From an uncultured Aquimarina sp. (GTDB lineage Bacteria; Bacteroidota; Bacteroidia; Flavobacteriales; Flavobacteriaceae): a DNA stretch of 64,000 nt. The position numbers and the translations under genes were made by a program. Location: NCBI GenBank assembly GCA_947502885.1, contig CANNBP010000004.1:62001-126000 (forward strand), written 5' to 3'. This document shows positions 51,380 to 59,887 of this stretch, in pieces (the stretch's first letter is position 1; each line of letters opens with the position of its first letter). A model generated the notes under the pieces. The model searched no databases, had not been told where the DNA came from, and saw only the letters and a list, made by a program, of their open reading frames with translations.

Positions 51380-52009
51380 ATGAACCCTCTCTTAAAACAG
51401 ATCATATGGTTATTTTTCTTTAGTACAATTAGTAGTTATGCTCAAACAAAAACTGTATACCTTGTAGAAGAAAAACTAAAAAAACGTACAATTATATATG
51501 TACAAAATGACTCTCCTCAAGACAGAAGTGTGTTTTTAAAAATAAACCCAACAGGTTATCGTCGAAGTGCCCAACGGCCTATAATTAAAAATATACCTGC
51601 GAATAGTAAGGCTCAAATGCAAGTTCTTATTCCTTTGGCAGATGTAGAATCCTCGTATACTTATAGCTTGGTTATTAATGATGAACTAGAATCAATAGAT
51701 ATTGAAAGAAGTAAGACTTCAAAAAAAGAAGCTCCGTTATCTTCTATTATGAAAGCAGAGGTAATTATATTTACCAGAAAAAATTGCGAGAAATGTGAAA
51801 GATTAACAGCTAAGCTAGATAAAAATCATATTAAGTATCGTGAAGTAAATATCGATACTAAAACTAGGTATCGAGAGTATTTATGGGAGTTATTAGACAA
51901 TAGTAAATATAACAAAAATAGTGTTGGAGTACCTTTAAGTGCAATTAATGGTGAATTAAACTACCCTATTGACGATATAGATAAGTTTGTAAAAGAATTA
52001 TTACCTTAA
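51380..52009 (+). CDS. secreted protein with C-terminal glutaredoxin-like domain
   Basis: 209 residues. A signal peptide (about 1-21, SSYAQ) is followed by a beta-rich N-terminal part with no known family (about 22-120), then a glutaredoxin fold (about 125-209: 'VIIFTRKNCEKCERLTAKLDK', with CEKC, and 'VNIDTKTRYREYLWELL'). A glutaredoxin fold outside the cytoplasm is uncommon, because glutathione is not made in this phylum. It may act on bacillithiol-linked or metal-bound thiols. The gene is alone. Confidence 0.8.
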   Translation: MNPLLKQIIWLFFFSTISSYAQTKTVYLVEEKLKKRTIIYVQNDSPQDRSVFLKINPTGYRRSAQRPIIKNIPANSKAQMQVLIPLADVESSYTYSLVINDELESIDIERSKTSKKEAPLSSIMKAEVIIFTRKNCEKCERLTAKLDKNHIKYREVNIDTKTRYREYLWELLDNSKYNKNSVGVPLSAINGELNYPIDDIDKFVKELLP

Positions 52010-52132
52010 TTATTTTTCTTTTATTTTTATCGACAAGCACAAGCAACCGAAGAATATTTAAGTAAATCGTTCTACTTCAAAGCAAGATGTTTTATTCAAA
52101 AATATAAAGCTATAAAATATTAAATTGACAAA

Positions 52133-52825
52133 ATGGAATCATTAAACGAAACTAATATTAATGGGCATAGACATGTTTCTTACCATCTAGATACTTTCTC
52201 CAAAAAAGAGTTAATTCAAAAAAGCGAATCCTTTTATAAATGGCTTGATAAACGAAGATCTGTGCGAGAGTTTTCTGATCAAGATATCCCCAAAGAAGTT
52301 ATCGAAAACTTAATAAAAAGTGCATCAACGGCTCCTTCTGGAGCCCATAAACAACCTTGGACATTTTGTGCAGTTTCTAATCCATTATTAAAAACTCGAA
52401 TTAGAAAAGAAGCCGAGATTGAAGAAAAGGAAAGTTATGAAAATAGAATGTCTGAACGATGGAAAAAAGATCTAGAACCACTTGCTACAGATATGCATAA
52501 ACCCTTTCTAGAAGTTGCTCCATGGCTAATTATTGTTTTTAAAAAAGCTTATGACTTTGATAAAGATGGTAATAAGCACAATAACTATTATGTAAACGAA
52601 TCTATTGGTATTGCATGCGGAATGCTGATTTCTGCAATTCACAATGCCGGATTAGTAACACTAACACACACACCCAGTCCAATGAATTTTCTTGCAAAAA
52701 TTCTGGATAGACCCTCCAACGAAAGAGCTTTTTTATTGCTTCCTGTTGGATATCCAAAAATACCAACATTCGTCCCCGATTTAAAAAGAAAAGAACTAGA
52801 TGAAATGACCACTTTTTATGAGTAA
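52133..52825 (+). CDS. nitroreductase family flavoprotein
   Basis: 230 residues. 'DKRRSVREFSDQDIPKEVIENLI' and 'STAPSGAHKQPWTFCAV' bind FMN, and 'GIACGMLISAIHNAGLVTLTHTPSPM' is typical of the iodotyrosine dehalogenase-like branch of nitroreductases. It probably reduces nitro, quinone or halogenated aromatic compounds with NAD(P)H. Function within the branch is uncertain. Monocistronic. Confidence 0.9.
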   Translation: MESLNETNINGHRHVSYHLDTFSKKELIQKSESFYKWLDKRRSVREFSDQDIPKEVIENLIKSASTAPSGAHKQPWTFCAVSNPLLKTRIRKEAEIEEKESYENRMSERWKKDLEPLATDMHKPFLEVAPWLIIVFKKAYDFDKDGNKHNNYYVNESIGIACGMLISAIHNAGLVTLTHTPSPMNFLAKILDRPSNERAFLLLPVGYPKIPTFVPDLKRKELDEMTTFYE

Positions 52826-52885
52826 AATATTTATCTCTGGTTAATACATTTCTATATTTTTTCTTAGACACCAATATGCTTATTA

Positions 52886-53119
52886 ATGAAAAATAATACC
52901 AATAAAACACAAACTAACAATCCTATGCATGGGGTTAAATTAATTGATATTCTAGAGCATCTAGTACAAGAATACGGTTGGAAAGAACTAGGTTTAGAAG
53001 TTAATATTAACTGTTTCAAGAATGACCCTTCTATCAAATCTAGTTTAAAATTTTTAAGAAAAACACCTTGGGCGAGAGACAAAGTTGAACAACTTTATCT
53101 TAAATCAATTAAACAATAA
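52886..53119 (+). CDS. VF530 (DUF2132) family DNA-binding-like protein
   Basis: 77 residues. '[21 protein letters not shown]' and '[22 protein letters not shown]' are the VF530 signature; the family has a small helical fold thought to bind DNA. The 14-residue Lys/Asn/Thr-rich N-terminus is extra. Role unknown. Confidence 0.9.
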   Translation: MKNNTNKTQTNNPMHGVKLIDILEHLVQEYGWKELGLEVNINCFKNDPSIKSSLKFLRKTPWARDKVEQLYLKSIKQ

Positions 53120-53181
53120 AAAGTTTTCAGTTTGCAAGTCGCATTCTATATATTTAGCATCAACATATTTTATACTTTTTA

Positions 53182-53793
53182 ATGAAGAAAGAAATACTTA
53201 AGAGAATCGAACAGTTAGGAGGAAATATTGATCATGTCAAAGGAGTTTCTTTACAACAAGATCTACAATCAATAACATTTAATTCTGTTCTTTACCCTAA
53301 ACGTCAAGATACGCCTTGGGCAAAAGCAAATGAATCTGAACCCATCTATAGTATTGGAGAATTTATACAGAAGAATCTTGAGGTGTTTAAATCTGATAGA
53401 GTAAAATTCTATAACAACATTATAGAACACTATTTTAAAATCACAGAAGAAGGTTTTGGTCAGGTTTTTTTTAGAATTGACCTTTTTACCCCTTTTAAGA
53501 TAAACAGCGCTGATTATGACGAATGGAACGGAGAATGGGAAGAAGAAGATTTTAAAAAGGTAATCAAAGGTTCTGAAATGGATTTAATGTTCATTGGTCA
53601 CTCATATGGTTTCCCAGACAACCTTTTTATTTGTTTATCAGATCCTAATCAAGAAAACCCAATGGTTTATGGCACTGATCACGAAGTATATTTTGATGAA
53701 ATTTCTGAAGAAGGTACCCTAGAAGAGTACTTTAATTCATTTATGACAAAAGAAGAACTCATAGAAATTGTAAAGTCAAAACTTGAAGACTAA
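53182..53793 (+). CDS. SUKH/SMI1-KNR4-like protein
   Basis: 203 residues. The N-terminus is 'MKKEILKRIEQLGGNIDHVKG'. The late part 'FPDNLFICLSDPNQENPMVYGTDHEVYFDEI' with 'TLEEYFNSF' fits the SUKH (SMI1/KNR4) superfamily. SUKH proteins are commonly immunity proteins against contact-dependent or polymorphic toxins. No toxin gene is next to it, so it could be an orphan immunity protein or have a housekeeping role. Confidence 0.65.
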   Translation: MKKEILKRIEQLGGNIDHVKGVSLQQDLQSITFNSVLYPKRQDTPWAKANESEPIYSIGEFIQKNLEVFKSDRVKFYNNIIEHYFKITEEGFGQVFFRIDLFTPFKINSADYDEWNGEWEEEDFKKVIKGSEMDLMFIGHSYGFPDNLFICLSDPNQENPMVYGTDHEVYFDEISEEGTLEEYFNSFMTKEELIEIVKSKLED

Positions 53794-53864
53794 TTAAGAG
53801 ATTTGTAGAAAACTAAAAAAAACAACTGCTTAAATCAAACAAAGTTATTTAATATCATACCAAA

Positions 53865-54422
53865 ATGAAATTCACAGAATGTCTTAACGACCTTTACAAC
53901 TACTTCTTTTTGGCAGACCCTGCTAATCTTTCAAGGTTTAAATCAGAAAACAATCTGGCAGATAACTTAATTAGTGAATTTACACAAAACCAAAGTGGAG
54001 ATATAGTTGTTGAACAAGGCGTGCTTATTCCGTTATCAGGAATTGAAAACTATCCATATATTATTTCTTTTCAAGTAAATAATGATAGGTCTATATTTAA
54101 TGAAAAGCAAGTTGATTTACAATTTAAAAAGACTGGATATATACTCGAAGTCATTTCTAAGGAATTATACTTGATGACCGTCCCCTATTTAAAACAATGG
54201 ACAAAGAATCAAGGAATAAAAAGCCTACAATCAAATGGAATTAAGCCAAAAATAGATCTAGAAAACGGATCTTATACATTAGAAATTTTAGGAGGAGAAA
54301 CCTATCAAGAAAGTGGATGGGAACCTACATTAGAATTCATTTTAAAAAAGAACATAAGCAATACCAAATTTAGCGTAGAAGATGTTGGGTTTAGTTTTCT
54401 AATTAAATCAAAAGAATATTAA
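53865..54422 (+). CDS. unknown 185-residue protein
   Basis: No family recognised. It starts MKFTECLNDLYNYFFLADPANL and is acidic, cytoplasmic and mostly beta/alpha mixed; 'TLEILGGETYQESGWEPTLEFIL' is near the end. Codon use is ordinary for this window. It lies 71 bp after the SUKH-like gene on the same strand, so a linked role such as a second immunity protein is possible. Confidence 0.75.
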   Translation: MKFTECLNDLYNYFFLADPANLSRFKSENNLADNLISEFTQNQSGDIVVEQGVLIPLSGIENYPYIISFQVNNDRSIFNEKQVDLQFKKTGYILEVISKELYLMTVPYLKQWTKNQGIKSLQSNGIKPKIDLENGSYTLEILGGETYQESGWEPTLEFILKKNISNTKFSVEDVGFSFLIKSKEY

Positions 54423-54486
54423 TATAAATTACTACTCTTCTTAAATTCTTTTAAAACTTCTTGTTTATACCATAACTAAGTAAAAA

Positions 54487-55062
54487 ATGGATGAATTCGA
54501 CGAAATATCAAAGTTCTTTCAAACAGAATATCCTTTAAATCAAAATGGATTAAGAGAACTCCTTTCTTTATTTAGAAAGTTCACCTATAGAAAGGGTACT
54601 CAAATTCTTCAAGCAGATCAAGAAGAAAAACAGTTACGTTTTTTAAACAAAGGAGTAATTAGAGAGTACTATGCCTCTTCAGAAAAAGAAACAAACATAA
54701 ATTTCTACACAAAACCACAATTTATTTCGGATCTATCTTCATTTATAAATGATACAAACACAAAAAAATACCAAGAGAGTTTAACGGCAATCGAAGTTCT
54801 TGTTATTGAGAAAAAAGCCTTTCGTGAATTATTACAGAGATATGAATGTGGCAAATCATTTATTGACTTATCATTTCAAAAATTGTTAAAACACAAAGAG
54901 CTTTTAGAATTTAATAGAATTACAAAAACACCTGATGAACTATACAAAGAGCTGTTTATCTATAAACCTAATTGGTTAGAAAAAATACCTCAATACCATA
55001 TTGCTTCATATCTTAATATAACACCAGAAACATTAAGCAGGATAAGAAAACGTATTTCTTGA
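54487..55062 (+). CDS. Crp/Fnr-family transcription regulator
   Basis: 191 residues. A cyclic nucleotide-binding-type beta barrel (about 20-110: 'FTYRKGTQILQADQEEKQLRFLNKGVIREYY') and a short winged-helix part with 'KIPQYHIASYLNITPETLSRIRKRIS' for DNA contact. The residues that hold cAMP (RxS type) are not evident, so the effector is unknown. This short form is common in Flavobacteria. Confidence 0.9.
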   Translation: MDEFDEISKFFQTEYPLNQNGLRELLSLFRKFTYRKGTQILQADQEEKQLRFLNKGVIREYYASSEKETNINFYTKPQFISDLSSFINDTNTKKYQESLTAIEVLVIEKKAFRELLQRYECGKSFIDLSFQKLLKHKELLEFNRITKTPDELYKELFIYKPNWLEKIPQYHIASYLNITPETLSRIRKRIS

Positions 55063-55121
55063 TTTGAATCAATGGTTGCGTTTTTTACATCTTGGATCTT
55101 TGTACTTTAAAATTTGATATT

Positions 55122-55892
55122 ATGAGAGTACATCATTTAAGAAATGCCACAATGGTAATTGAGGTAGATAATAAAGTAATATTAGTTGATCCTATGTTAG
55201 GTAAAAAAGGAACAGCAGCTCCCCCATTTACACTATTTAGATTTAAACCCAAACGCAACCCTATTTTGGATCTTCCAAGGAGTGCTATGACAATTGTTCA
55301 AAAAACGACTCATTGCCTAATCACACATTTACATCCAGATCATTTAGACCAAGAGGCAGAAAGATTTCTAAAAACCAATAAGATTCCTATAATTTGTAGT
55401 ATAAGAGATGCGGCCATTCTAAAAAAAAGAGGTTTAAATGTTATTCAAACTATTGCGTATTGGAAAAAAAGTGATTTTCTAGGAGGTAAAATCCAAGGTA
55501 TCCCAGCAACTCACGGTTATGGCTTTGTAGCAAAACCTATGGGCAATGTTATGGGGTATTTTATTGAACTACCTAATGAAAAATCACTTTACTTAAGCTC
55601 TGACACTATTTACACAAAAGATGTAGATAAAGTATTAAAACAATTTCAACCTGATATTAGTGTAGTAGCTTGTGGATCTGCACAATTAGATATTTTTAAA
55701 CCTTTACTAATGACAATGGATGATATTATTAAGTTTATTAAAAACTCACCAGGTAAAGTAATAGCCAATCATCTCGAAGCCATTAATCATTGCCCAACCA
55801 CTAGAGAAGAATTACGTACTAAACTCTCTAACGAGAAGTTGATATTCAAAACGTTTATACCAGAAGACGGGGAGATACTAGAATTTATATAA
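55122..55892 (+). CDS. metallo-beta-lactamase-fold hydrolase
   Basis: 256 residues from the ATG at 55122; a TTG 30 bp upstream would add ten residues, but a promoter-like GATCTTTG at 55095-55102 overlaps that stretch and favours the ATG. 'VDPMLGKKG', 'CLITHLHPDHLDQ' (HxHxDH zinc motif), 'IPATHGYGF' and 'YLSSDTIY' mark a UlaG-like L-ascorbate lactonase type. Substrate unknown. It follows the Crp-like gene by 59 bp. Confidence 0.9.
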   Translation: MRVHHLRNATMVIEVDNKVILVDPMLGKKGTAAPPFTLFRFKPKRNPILDLPRSAMTIVQKTTHCLITHLHPDHLDQEAERFLKTNKIPIICSIRDAAILKKRGLNVIQTIAYWKKSDFLGGKIQGIPATHGYGFVAKPMGNVMGYFIELPNEKSLYLSSDTIYTKDVDKVLKQFQPDISVVACGSAQLDIFKPLLMTMDDIIKFIKNSPGKVIANHLEAINHCPTTREELRTKLSNEKLIFKTFIPEDGEILEFI

Positions 55893-55985
55893 GTCAATAA
55901 CACACACTCTTTTTAACCAATAATTTTCTTATTTTTCGTCGCACGTATCTTATGTTGGTTTTTAATCATTAAAAAAACAATAAAA

Positions 55986-56537
55986 GTGATTCTATTACGA
56001 AAATTGAAATTAAACGATCTCGATGAATACAAGTTTTGGAAACTTCCGCAACATAAGTATCACATTTTAAATGGCCCTTATTTCAAAAAAAATAGCAAAG
56101 AAGAGGTCGAAGAATTAATTGTATCTCTAAAGAATGATTTTTCTGAAGGAAAAGCTGTTCTTGATCATAAAAGAATAATATCTAATGACAAAGATCAACT
56201 AATAGGAGAAGTAAGCTGGTATTGGAAATCTGAAGAAACAAATTGGATGGAAATTGGTATCGTTATTTTTAATGACGAATTTTGGAATAAAGGAATTGGT
56301 TTTATGGCTTTCAAATTATGGATAGACGAGCTATTCAACACTAAAAATGAAATCGTTAGACTAGGTATCACAACTTGGTCTGGTAATCACGGTATGATCA
56401 AACTAGCAGAAAAACTAGGCATGAAAAAAGAAGCAGTTTATCGAAAAGCTAGAATAATAAATGGTGAATATTTTGATTCTATTAGTTACGGAATACTTAA
56501 AGAAGAATGGTTTGATTATACAAAAAAAGACAGTTAA
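55986..56537 (+). CDS. GNAT N-acetyltransferase, RimJ/RimL type
   Basis: 183 residues with a GTG start at 55986; no in-frame ATG fits, and the family begins with 'LRKLKLNDLDEYKFWK'. 'IVIFNDEFWNKGIGFMAFKLWIDELF' holds the acetyl-CoA motif and 'ITTWSGNHGMIKLAEKLGMKKEAVYRKARI' the acceptor end. It is likely to modify an alpha-amino group of a small molecule or protein. Confidence 0.88.
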   Translation: MILLRKLKLNDLDEYKFWKLPQHKYHILNGPYFKKNSKEEVEELIVSLKNDFSEGKAVLDHKRIISNDKDQLIGEVSWYWKSEETNWMEIGIVIFNDEFWNKGIGFMAFKLWIDELFNTKNEIVRLGITTWSGNHGMIKLAEKLGMKKEAVYRKARIINGEYFDSISYGILKEEWFDYTKKDS

Positions 56538-56580
56538 CCATTCTTCTTTATACACACAAATTACTGTTTTTAAACATTAT

Positions 56581-56597
56581 TATATATATATATATAT
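56581..56597. repeat. (TA)8 microsatellite
   Basis: A run of alternating T and A over 17 bp, at the stop codon of the candidate small gene at 56597-56803. It is also a likely easy-melting region. Confidence 0.8.
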
Positions 56598-56803
56598 CAT
56601 TCTTCATAAACAAAACCTAGTAACACTTTTATACATCTGTAAAAAGTGCAATCTTCTGCGTCTTTTTTGTACCTAAAAAACTCCTTGTTCTCTACATCTT
56701 TGTAGTATACAAATTCAGTTAATTCTGATAGATAAAATGTCAAATTAGAAAAGTTAGAACCTTTAACATAGAACCTTCTAACACTTCTTGTTTTAATAAT
56801 CAT
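56597..56803 (-). CDS. candidate 68-residue protein of unknown function
   Basis: ATG at 56803 and TGA at 56597. The sequence 'VRRFYVKGSNFSNLTFYLSELTEFVYYK' followed by 'KKDAEDCTFYRCIKVLLGF' uses ordinary codons of this window (many AAA, GAA, TTT) and has no odd bias, but it is aromatic-rich and not known to me. It lies in a gap with no other gene and is divergent from the SPW protein by 16 bp. It may be real or a chance ORF. Confidence 0.4.
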   Translation of the reverse strand: MIIKTRSVRRFYVKGSNFSNLTFYLSELTEFVYYKDVENKEFFRYKKDAEDCTFYRCIKVLLGFVYEE

Positions 56804-56819
56804 TTAAAAATTCAAAATC

Positions 56820-57173
56820 ATGCGCTTTGTTACCAAAAAAATACACTCGTTATTAGATTACCCCGTTGCTATTGCATTAATACTACTTCCTTTTTTGATA
56901 GGATTAGGAAACTCTGGACCTTTGGCTATATATATTTCTGTAAGTACAGGAGTAGCCGCCTTTGTGCTGACATTACTTACAGATCATCAACTTGGTATTT
57001 ATCCTCTTATATCTTATAGACTTCACTTAATTGTAGATTTTTTGGTTGCCATTGTATTTATCACTGTTCCGTTTATATTATCTTTTGAGGGACTAGATGC
57101 TTACTACTATTGGATAAATGGAGCAGCTGTTCTATTAGTTGTAAGTTTAAACAAACCAGAAATTGTAGATTAG
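56820..57173 (+). CDS. SPW-repeat membrane protein
   Basis: 117 residues with four hydrophobic segments in two pairs. 'KIHSLLDYPVAIALILLPFLIGL' and 'YRLHLIVDFLVAIVFITVPFIL' are the two related halves, each with a His before the helix; this fits the SPW repeat family of small membrane proteins. Function unknown. Confidence 0.82.
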   Translation: MRFVTKKIHSLLDYPVAIALILLPFLIGLGNSGPLAIYISVSTGVAAFVLTLLTDHQLGIYPLISYRLHLIVDFLVAIVFITVPFILSFEGLDAYYYWINGAAVLLVVSLNKPEIVD

Positions 57174-57268
57174 TTTAAAACCTCATATACATATTAGATG
57201 ATTCCGGAATCACAAAAACTATAAAGAGTTTCATTTCTATTAATCAAGTATTATTAAATAGAATAAAA

Positions 57269-57391
57269 TTAAGGATAAGCGTAGGTAACAAAATACTTAA
57301 GCTTATCCTTATTTCGATTTAATTTCAAGAATTGGTTACCACAAATAATAATATAACAAAACATCATCAATCCAAATAAAACAAATAGCAT
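57269..57391 (-). CDS. candidate 40-residue single-pass membrane peptide
   Basis: ATG at 57391, TAA at 57269. A hydrophobic N-terminal stretch (MLFVLFGLMMFCYIIICG) is followed by a basic tail 'NQFLKLNRNKDKLKYF'. The gene sits in the 359-bp gap after the SPW gene. Its stop lies at the edge of the hairpin 57271-57310, so the hairpin would be within its own mRNA. Nothing else of note is seen in that gap. Small membrane peptides of this form can be type I toxins, but no antitoxin RNA is evident. Confidence 0.35.
   Translation of the reverse strand: MLFVLFGLMMFCYIIICGNQFLKLNRNKDKLKYFVTYAYP
57271..57310. terminator. 10-bp hairpin in the gap after the SPW gene
   Basis: AAGGATAAGC and GCTTATCCTT pair around a 20-nt loop. 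T-tracts are short on both sides (ATTTC on plus, AATTTTATT on minus). It may end the SPW transcript or the candidate peptide mRNA. Confidence 0.55.
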
Positions 57392-57532
57392 GGTTAATTA
57401 GATTAAATAGTCATTTCCTTAAAACTTAACTTTAAATACTACCAAGTTTAATTATCTTTAGCATCCATAAAAAGTACTCTCCTATACTACTTTTACTTTA
57501 GCATATTCAAACCACATAAAAAAGGAGAAAAA

Positions 57533-57922
57533 ATGAATAGAATTAATCGAATGATGACCAATATTTGCTCAGAAAATCTTCTAACAAGTAAAGAGTTTTA
57601 TATAGCTCTATTCGATTTTGAAGTCAGTTATGATAGTGATTGGTTTGTACATTTAGTATCAAAAAGCAAACAGCTAGAGCTAGGAATAATTGACAAAACA
57701 AGCAAAATGATTCCTAAAGGATTTCAAAACCTTCCTAAAGGATTTTATATCACTCTAGTTGTGGATCATGTAGATGATATATATGAAATCGCAAAGACTA
57801 AGAACGTCGAAATAGTAAGTGTACCAGAAAACACTTCATATGGACAAAGAAGATTATTGCTAAAAGACCCTAATGGAGCCTTGATAGATATATCTTCTCC
57901 TATCGAAGATTTTAAGTTTTAA
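57533..57922 (+). CDS. VOC (glyoxalase/bleomycin-resistance) superfamily protein
   Basis: 129 residues, one VOC unit pair: 'NICSENLLTSKEFYIALFDFEVSYDSDW', 'GFYITLVVDHVDDIYEIAKTKNVEI' and 'GQRRLLLKDPNGALIDIS'. The metal site residues seem partly lost (no clear first His), so it may bind rather than convert a small molecule. Confidence 0.88.
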   Translation: MNRINRMMTNICSENLLTSKEFYIALFDFEVSYDSDWFVHLVSKSKQLELGIIDKTSKMIPKGFQNLPKGFYITLVVDHVDDIYEIAKTKNVEIVSVPENTSYGQRRLLLKDPNGALIDISSPIEDFKF

Positions 57923-57992
57923 CTACCGTGTAGTATATCCACCCAAATTCTACCACGACAAAAAGTAATTCACAAAATTAAAAACATTACCA

Positions 57993-58529
57993 ATGGAAAT
58001 TTATATAGAAACAGACCGATTAATCATAAGAGACATAGAAGAATCTGATGCAGAAGGAATTTTTGATCTAGATTCTGACCCCGAAGTGCATGAATTTCTA
58101 GACAACTCACTTGTTAAAACGATTGACGAAGCTCGTGACGTTATTAATTACATAAGAAAACAGTACGTCGAAAATGGTATTGGCCGATTAGCAATTATTG
58201 ATAAAGAAACAAATGATTTTATAGGCTGGACAGGTTTGAAATACGAACAAGGCATACGAGAAAACTTTAGTTATTATGACTTAGGATATAGACTAAGAAA
58301 AAAGTACTGGGGAAAAGGAATTGCTACTGAAACTGCGATAGAATCCTTAAAATTAGGGTTTACCAAATTTAATTTAAATGAAATTTATGCTGCGGCAGAT
58401 GTAAATAATATAGGGTCGAATAAAATACTAAAAAAAGTAGGGCTAAAATACATAGAAACTTTTGAACTTGATGGAAAATCACACTACTGGTACAAAATCG
58501 AAAAATCAGAGTGGTTAGCTTTAAAATAA
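57993..58529 (+). CDS. GNAT N-acetyltransferase, RimJ/RimL type
   Basis: 178 residues. 'IETDRLIIRDIEESDAEGIFDLDSDPEVHEFL' is the typical start, and 'LGYRLRKKYWGKGIATETAIESLKLGF' holds the acetyl-CoA site. The substrate is unknown. Another GNAT of the same branch lies at 55986, but the two are clearly different genes. Confidence 0.92.
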   Translation: MEIYIETDRLIIRDIEESDAEGIFDLDSDPEVHEFLDNSLVKTIDEARDVINYIRKQYVENGIGRLAIIDKETNDFIGWTGLKYEQGIRENFSYYDLGYRLRKKYWGKGIATETAIESLKLGFTKFNLNEIYAAADVNNIGSNKILKKVGLKYIETFELDGKSHYWYKIEKSEWLALK

Positions 58530-58576
58530 CTACTTCTTTTTCATCATACATTAACTACTAAATCTAAATAATAAAA

Positions 58577-59797
58577 TTGAAAGAACAGCCAACCAAAGAA
58601 AAAAAGAGAATTGAATTATTAGATGTTTTACGAGGATTTGCAATTCTAGGCATTTTTGTAGTCAACATTGTAATCATGAATTCTACCTTTCTCAACCAAG
58701 ATGAGTTTGCCAAACAATGGACATCAAACATTGATCAGATAGCAAATCGAATTTTACAATTGTTTTTTTACTCAAAATTTTTTCCAATATTTTCTTTACT
58801 ATTTGGGTTAGGTATTTCAATGCAAGCTCTAAAATTGTTCGACAAGAATAAACTTTCATTTTCATTTTTTGCTCGAAGGATGTTTTTTTTATTCCTTTTT
58901 GGTGTTTTACACATCCTCTTATTGTGGTCTGGAGATGTACTCAATATTTATGCGATACTAGGCCTTTTAACAACACTCATGATCAAACGGTCTAATAAGA
59001 TGATTATTAGTTTATCAATATGCATATTGTTCTTTCCGTTTTATGACCAACTTTTTGAATATCTATTTAACGCCATTAATTTTAAACCCGAAGTATATTT
59101 AAAAGATTATACTGGTGTAACAGTAAATGAAACTATAAAAAACGGGACATATCTTGACGGTATCAAACTAAGAGTATTAGAATACTTTTCAAACATTCCC
59201 ATGTTGTTTGGTTTTTTAGGACCGATTGCAATTTCTATGTTTTTGTTAGGCCTATACCTCGGAAAAAATAAAGTTTATCAAACTGCAGATGTTTTTATTC
59301 AAAAAATAAAAACTCCTGCAATTGCAATTGCTATTGGCACAAATATTTATAGAGTTCTATTTTTATTTGTTTTACCAAAATATGAGTTTTATTCTACTGA
59401 AATGTTAAGACCCATTTTTATTAAGTTAATGGTATTATCTGATACTATGATGGGCTTATTTTATCTCTGGGTCATAGGCTGGTTATGGTATAACACAAAA
59501 TGGAAAACGATATTGTCTCCACTAAAACACGTAGGTAGGATGGCACTTACAAACTATATTATGCACAGTTTTATTGGTCTTTTATTATTCTCTTCAATAG
59601 GTTGGAAATTATACGAAACACTAAGCCCTTCTCAAACTCTGGCAACAGCTTTTGTAGTGTTTGTTTTTCAGATTGTATTTAGCAAAATTTGGCTAACTTA
59701 CTTTCAATTTGGCCCATTAGAATGGGTTTGGAGATGTTTAACATACAAGGAGTTATTTCCAATTAAAAAAAGTAAAGTTTCTGATTCTAAATTGTAA
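58577..59797 (+). CDS. DUF418 family membrane protein
   Basis: 406 residues with a TTG start at 58577; a stop codon in frame just before it and the family opening 'KRIELLDVLRGFAILGIFVVNI' fix this start. About eight membrane helices and the C-terminal DUF418 core ('LLSPLKHVGRMALTNYIMHSF', 'FGPLEWVWRCLTY'). DUF418 proteins are related to acyltransferase-like membrane proteins; their job is unknown. Confidence 0.9.
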   Translation: MKEQPTKEKKRIELLDVLRGFAILGIFVVNIVIMNSTFLNQDEFAKQWTSNIDQIANRILQLFFYSKFFPIFSLLFGLGISMQALKLFDKNKLSFSFFARRMFFLFLFGVLHILLLWSGDVLNIYAILGLLTTLMIKRSNKMIISLSICILFFPFYDQLFEYLFNAINFKPEVYLKDYTGVTVNETIKNGTYLDGIKLRVLEYFSNIPMLFGFLGPIAISMFLLGLYLGKNKVYQTADVFIQKIKTPAIAIAIGTNIYRVLFLFVLPKYEFYSTEMLRPIFIKLMVLSDTMMGLFYLWVIGWLWYNTKWKTILSPLKHVGRMALTNYIMHSFIGLLLFSSIGWKLYETLSPSQTLATAFVVFVFQIVFSKIWLTYFQFGPLEWVWRCLTYKELFPIKKSKVSDSKL

Positions 59798-59887
59798 GTA
59801 CTACATCTATATAAATCAAGAATATCAACTTGTCTTTTGCCTTACTTGCCGTATATTTAACCTAAGGTAAAATTTGGCAAATTAAGT

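Noticed and set aside
52602..52910. 102-residue minus-strand ORF over the nitroreductase end
   Set aside because: Overlaps a clear nitroreductase and has no family pattern.
56461..56676. 71-residue plus-strand ORF after the GNAT gene
   Set aside because: It starts inside the GNAT gene in another frame and runs through the TA repeat (IYIYIYII), so it is not coding.
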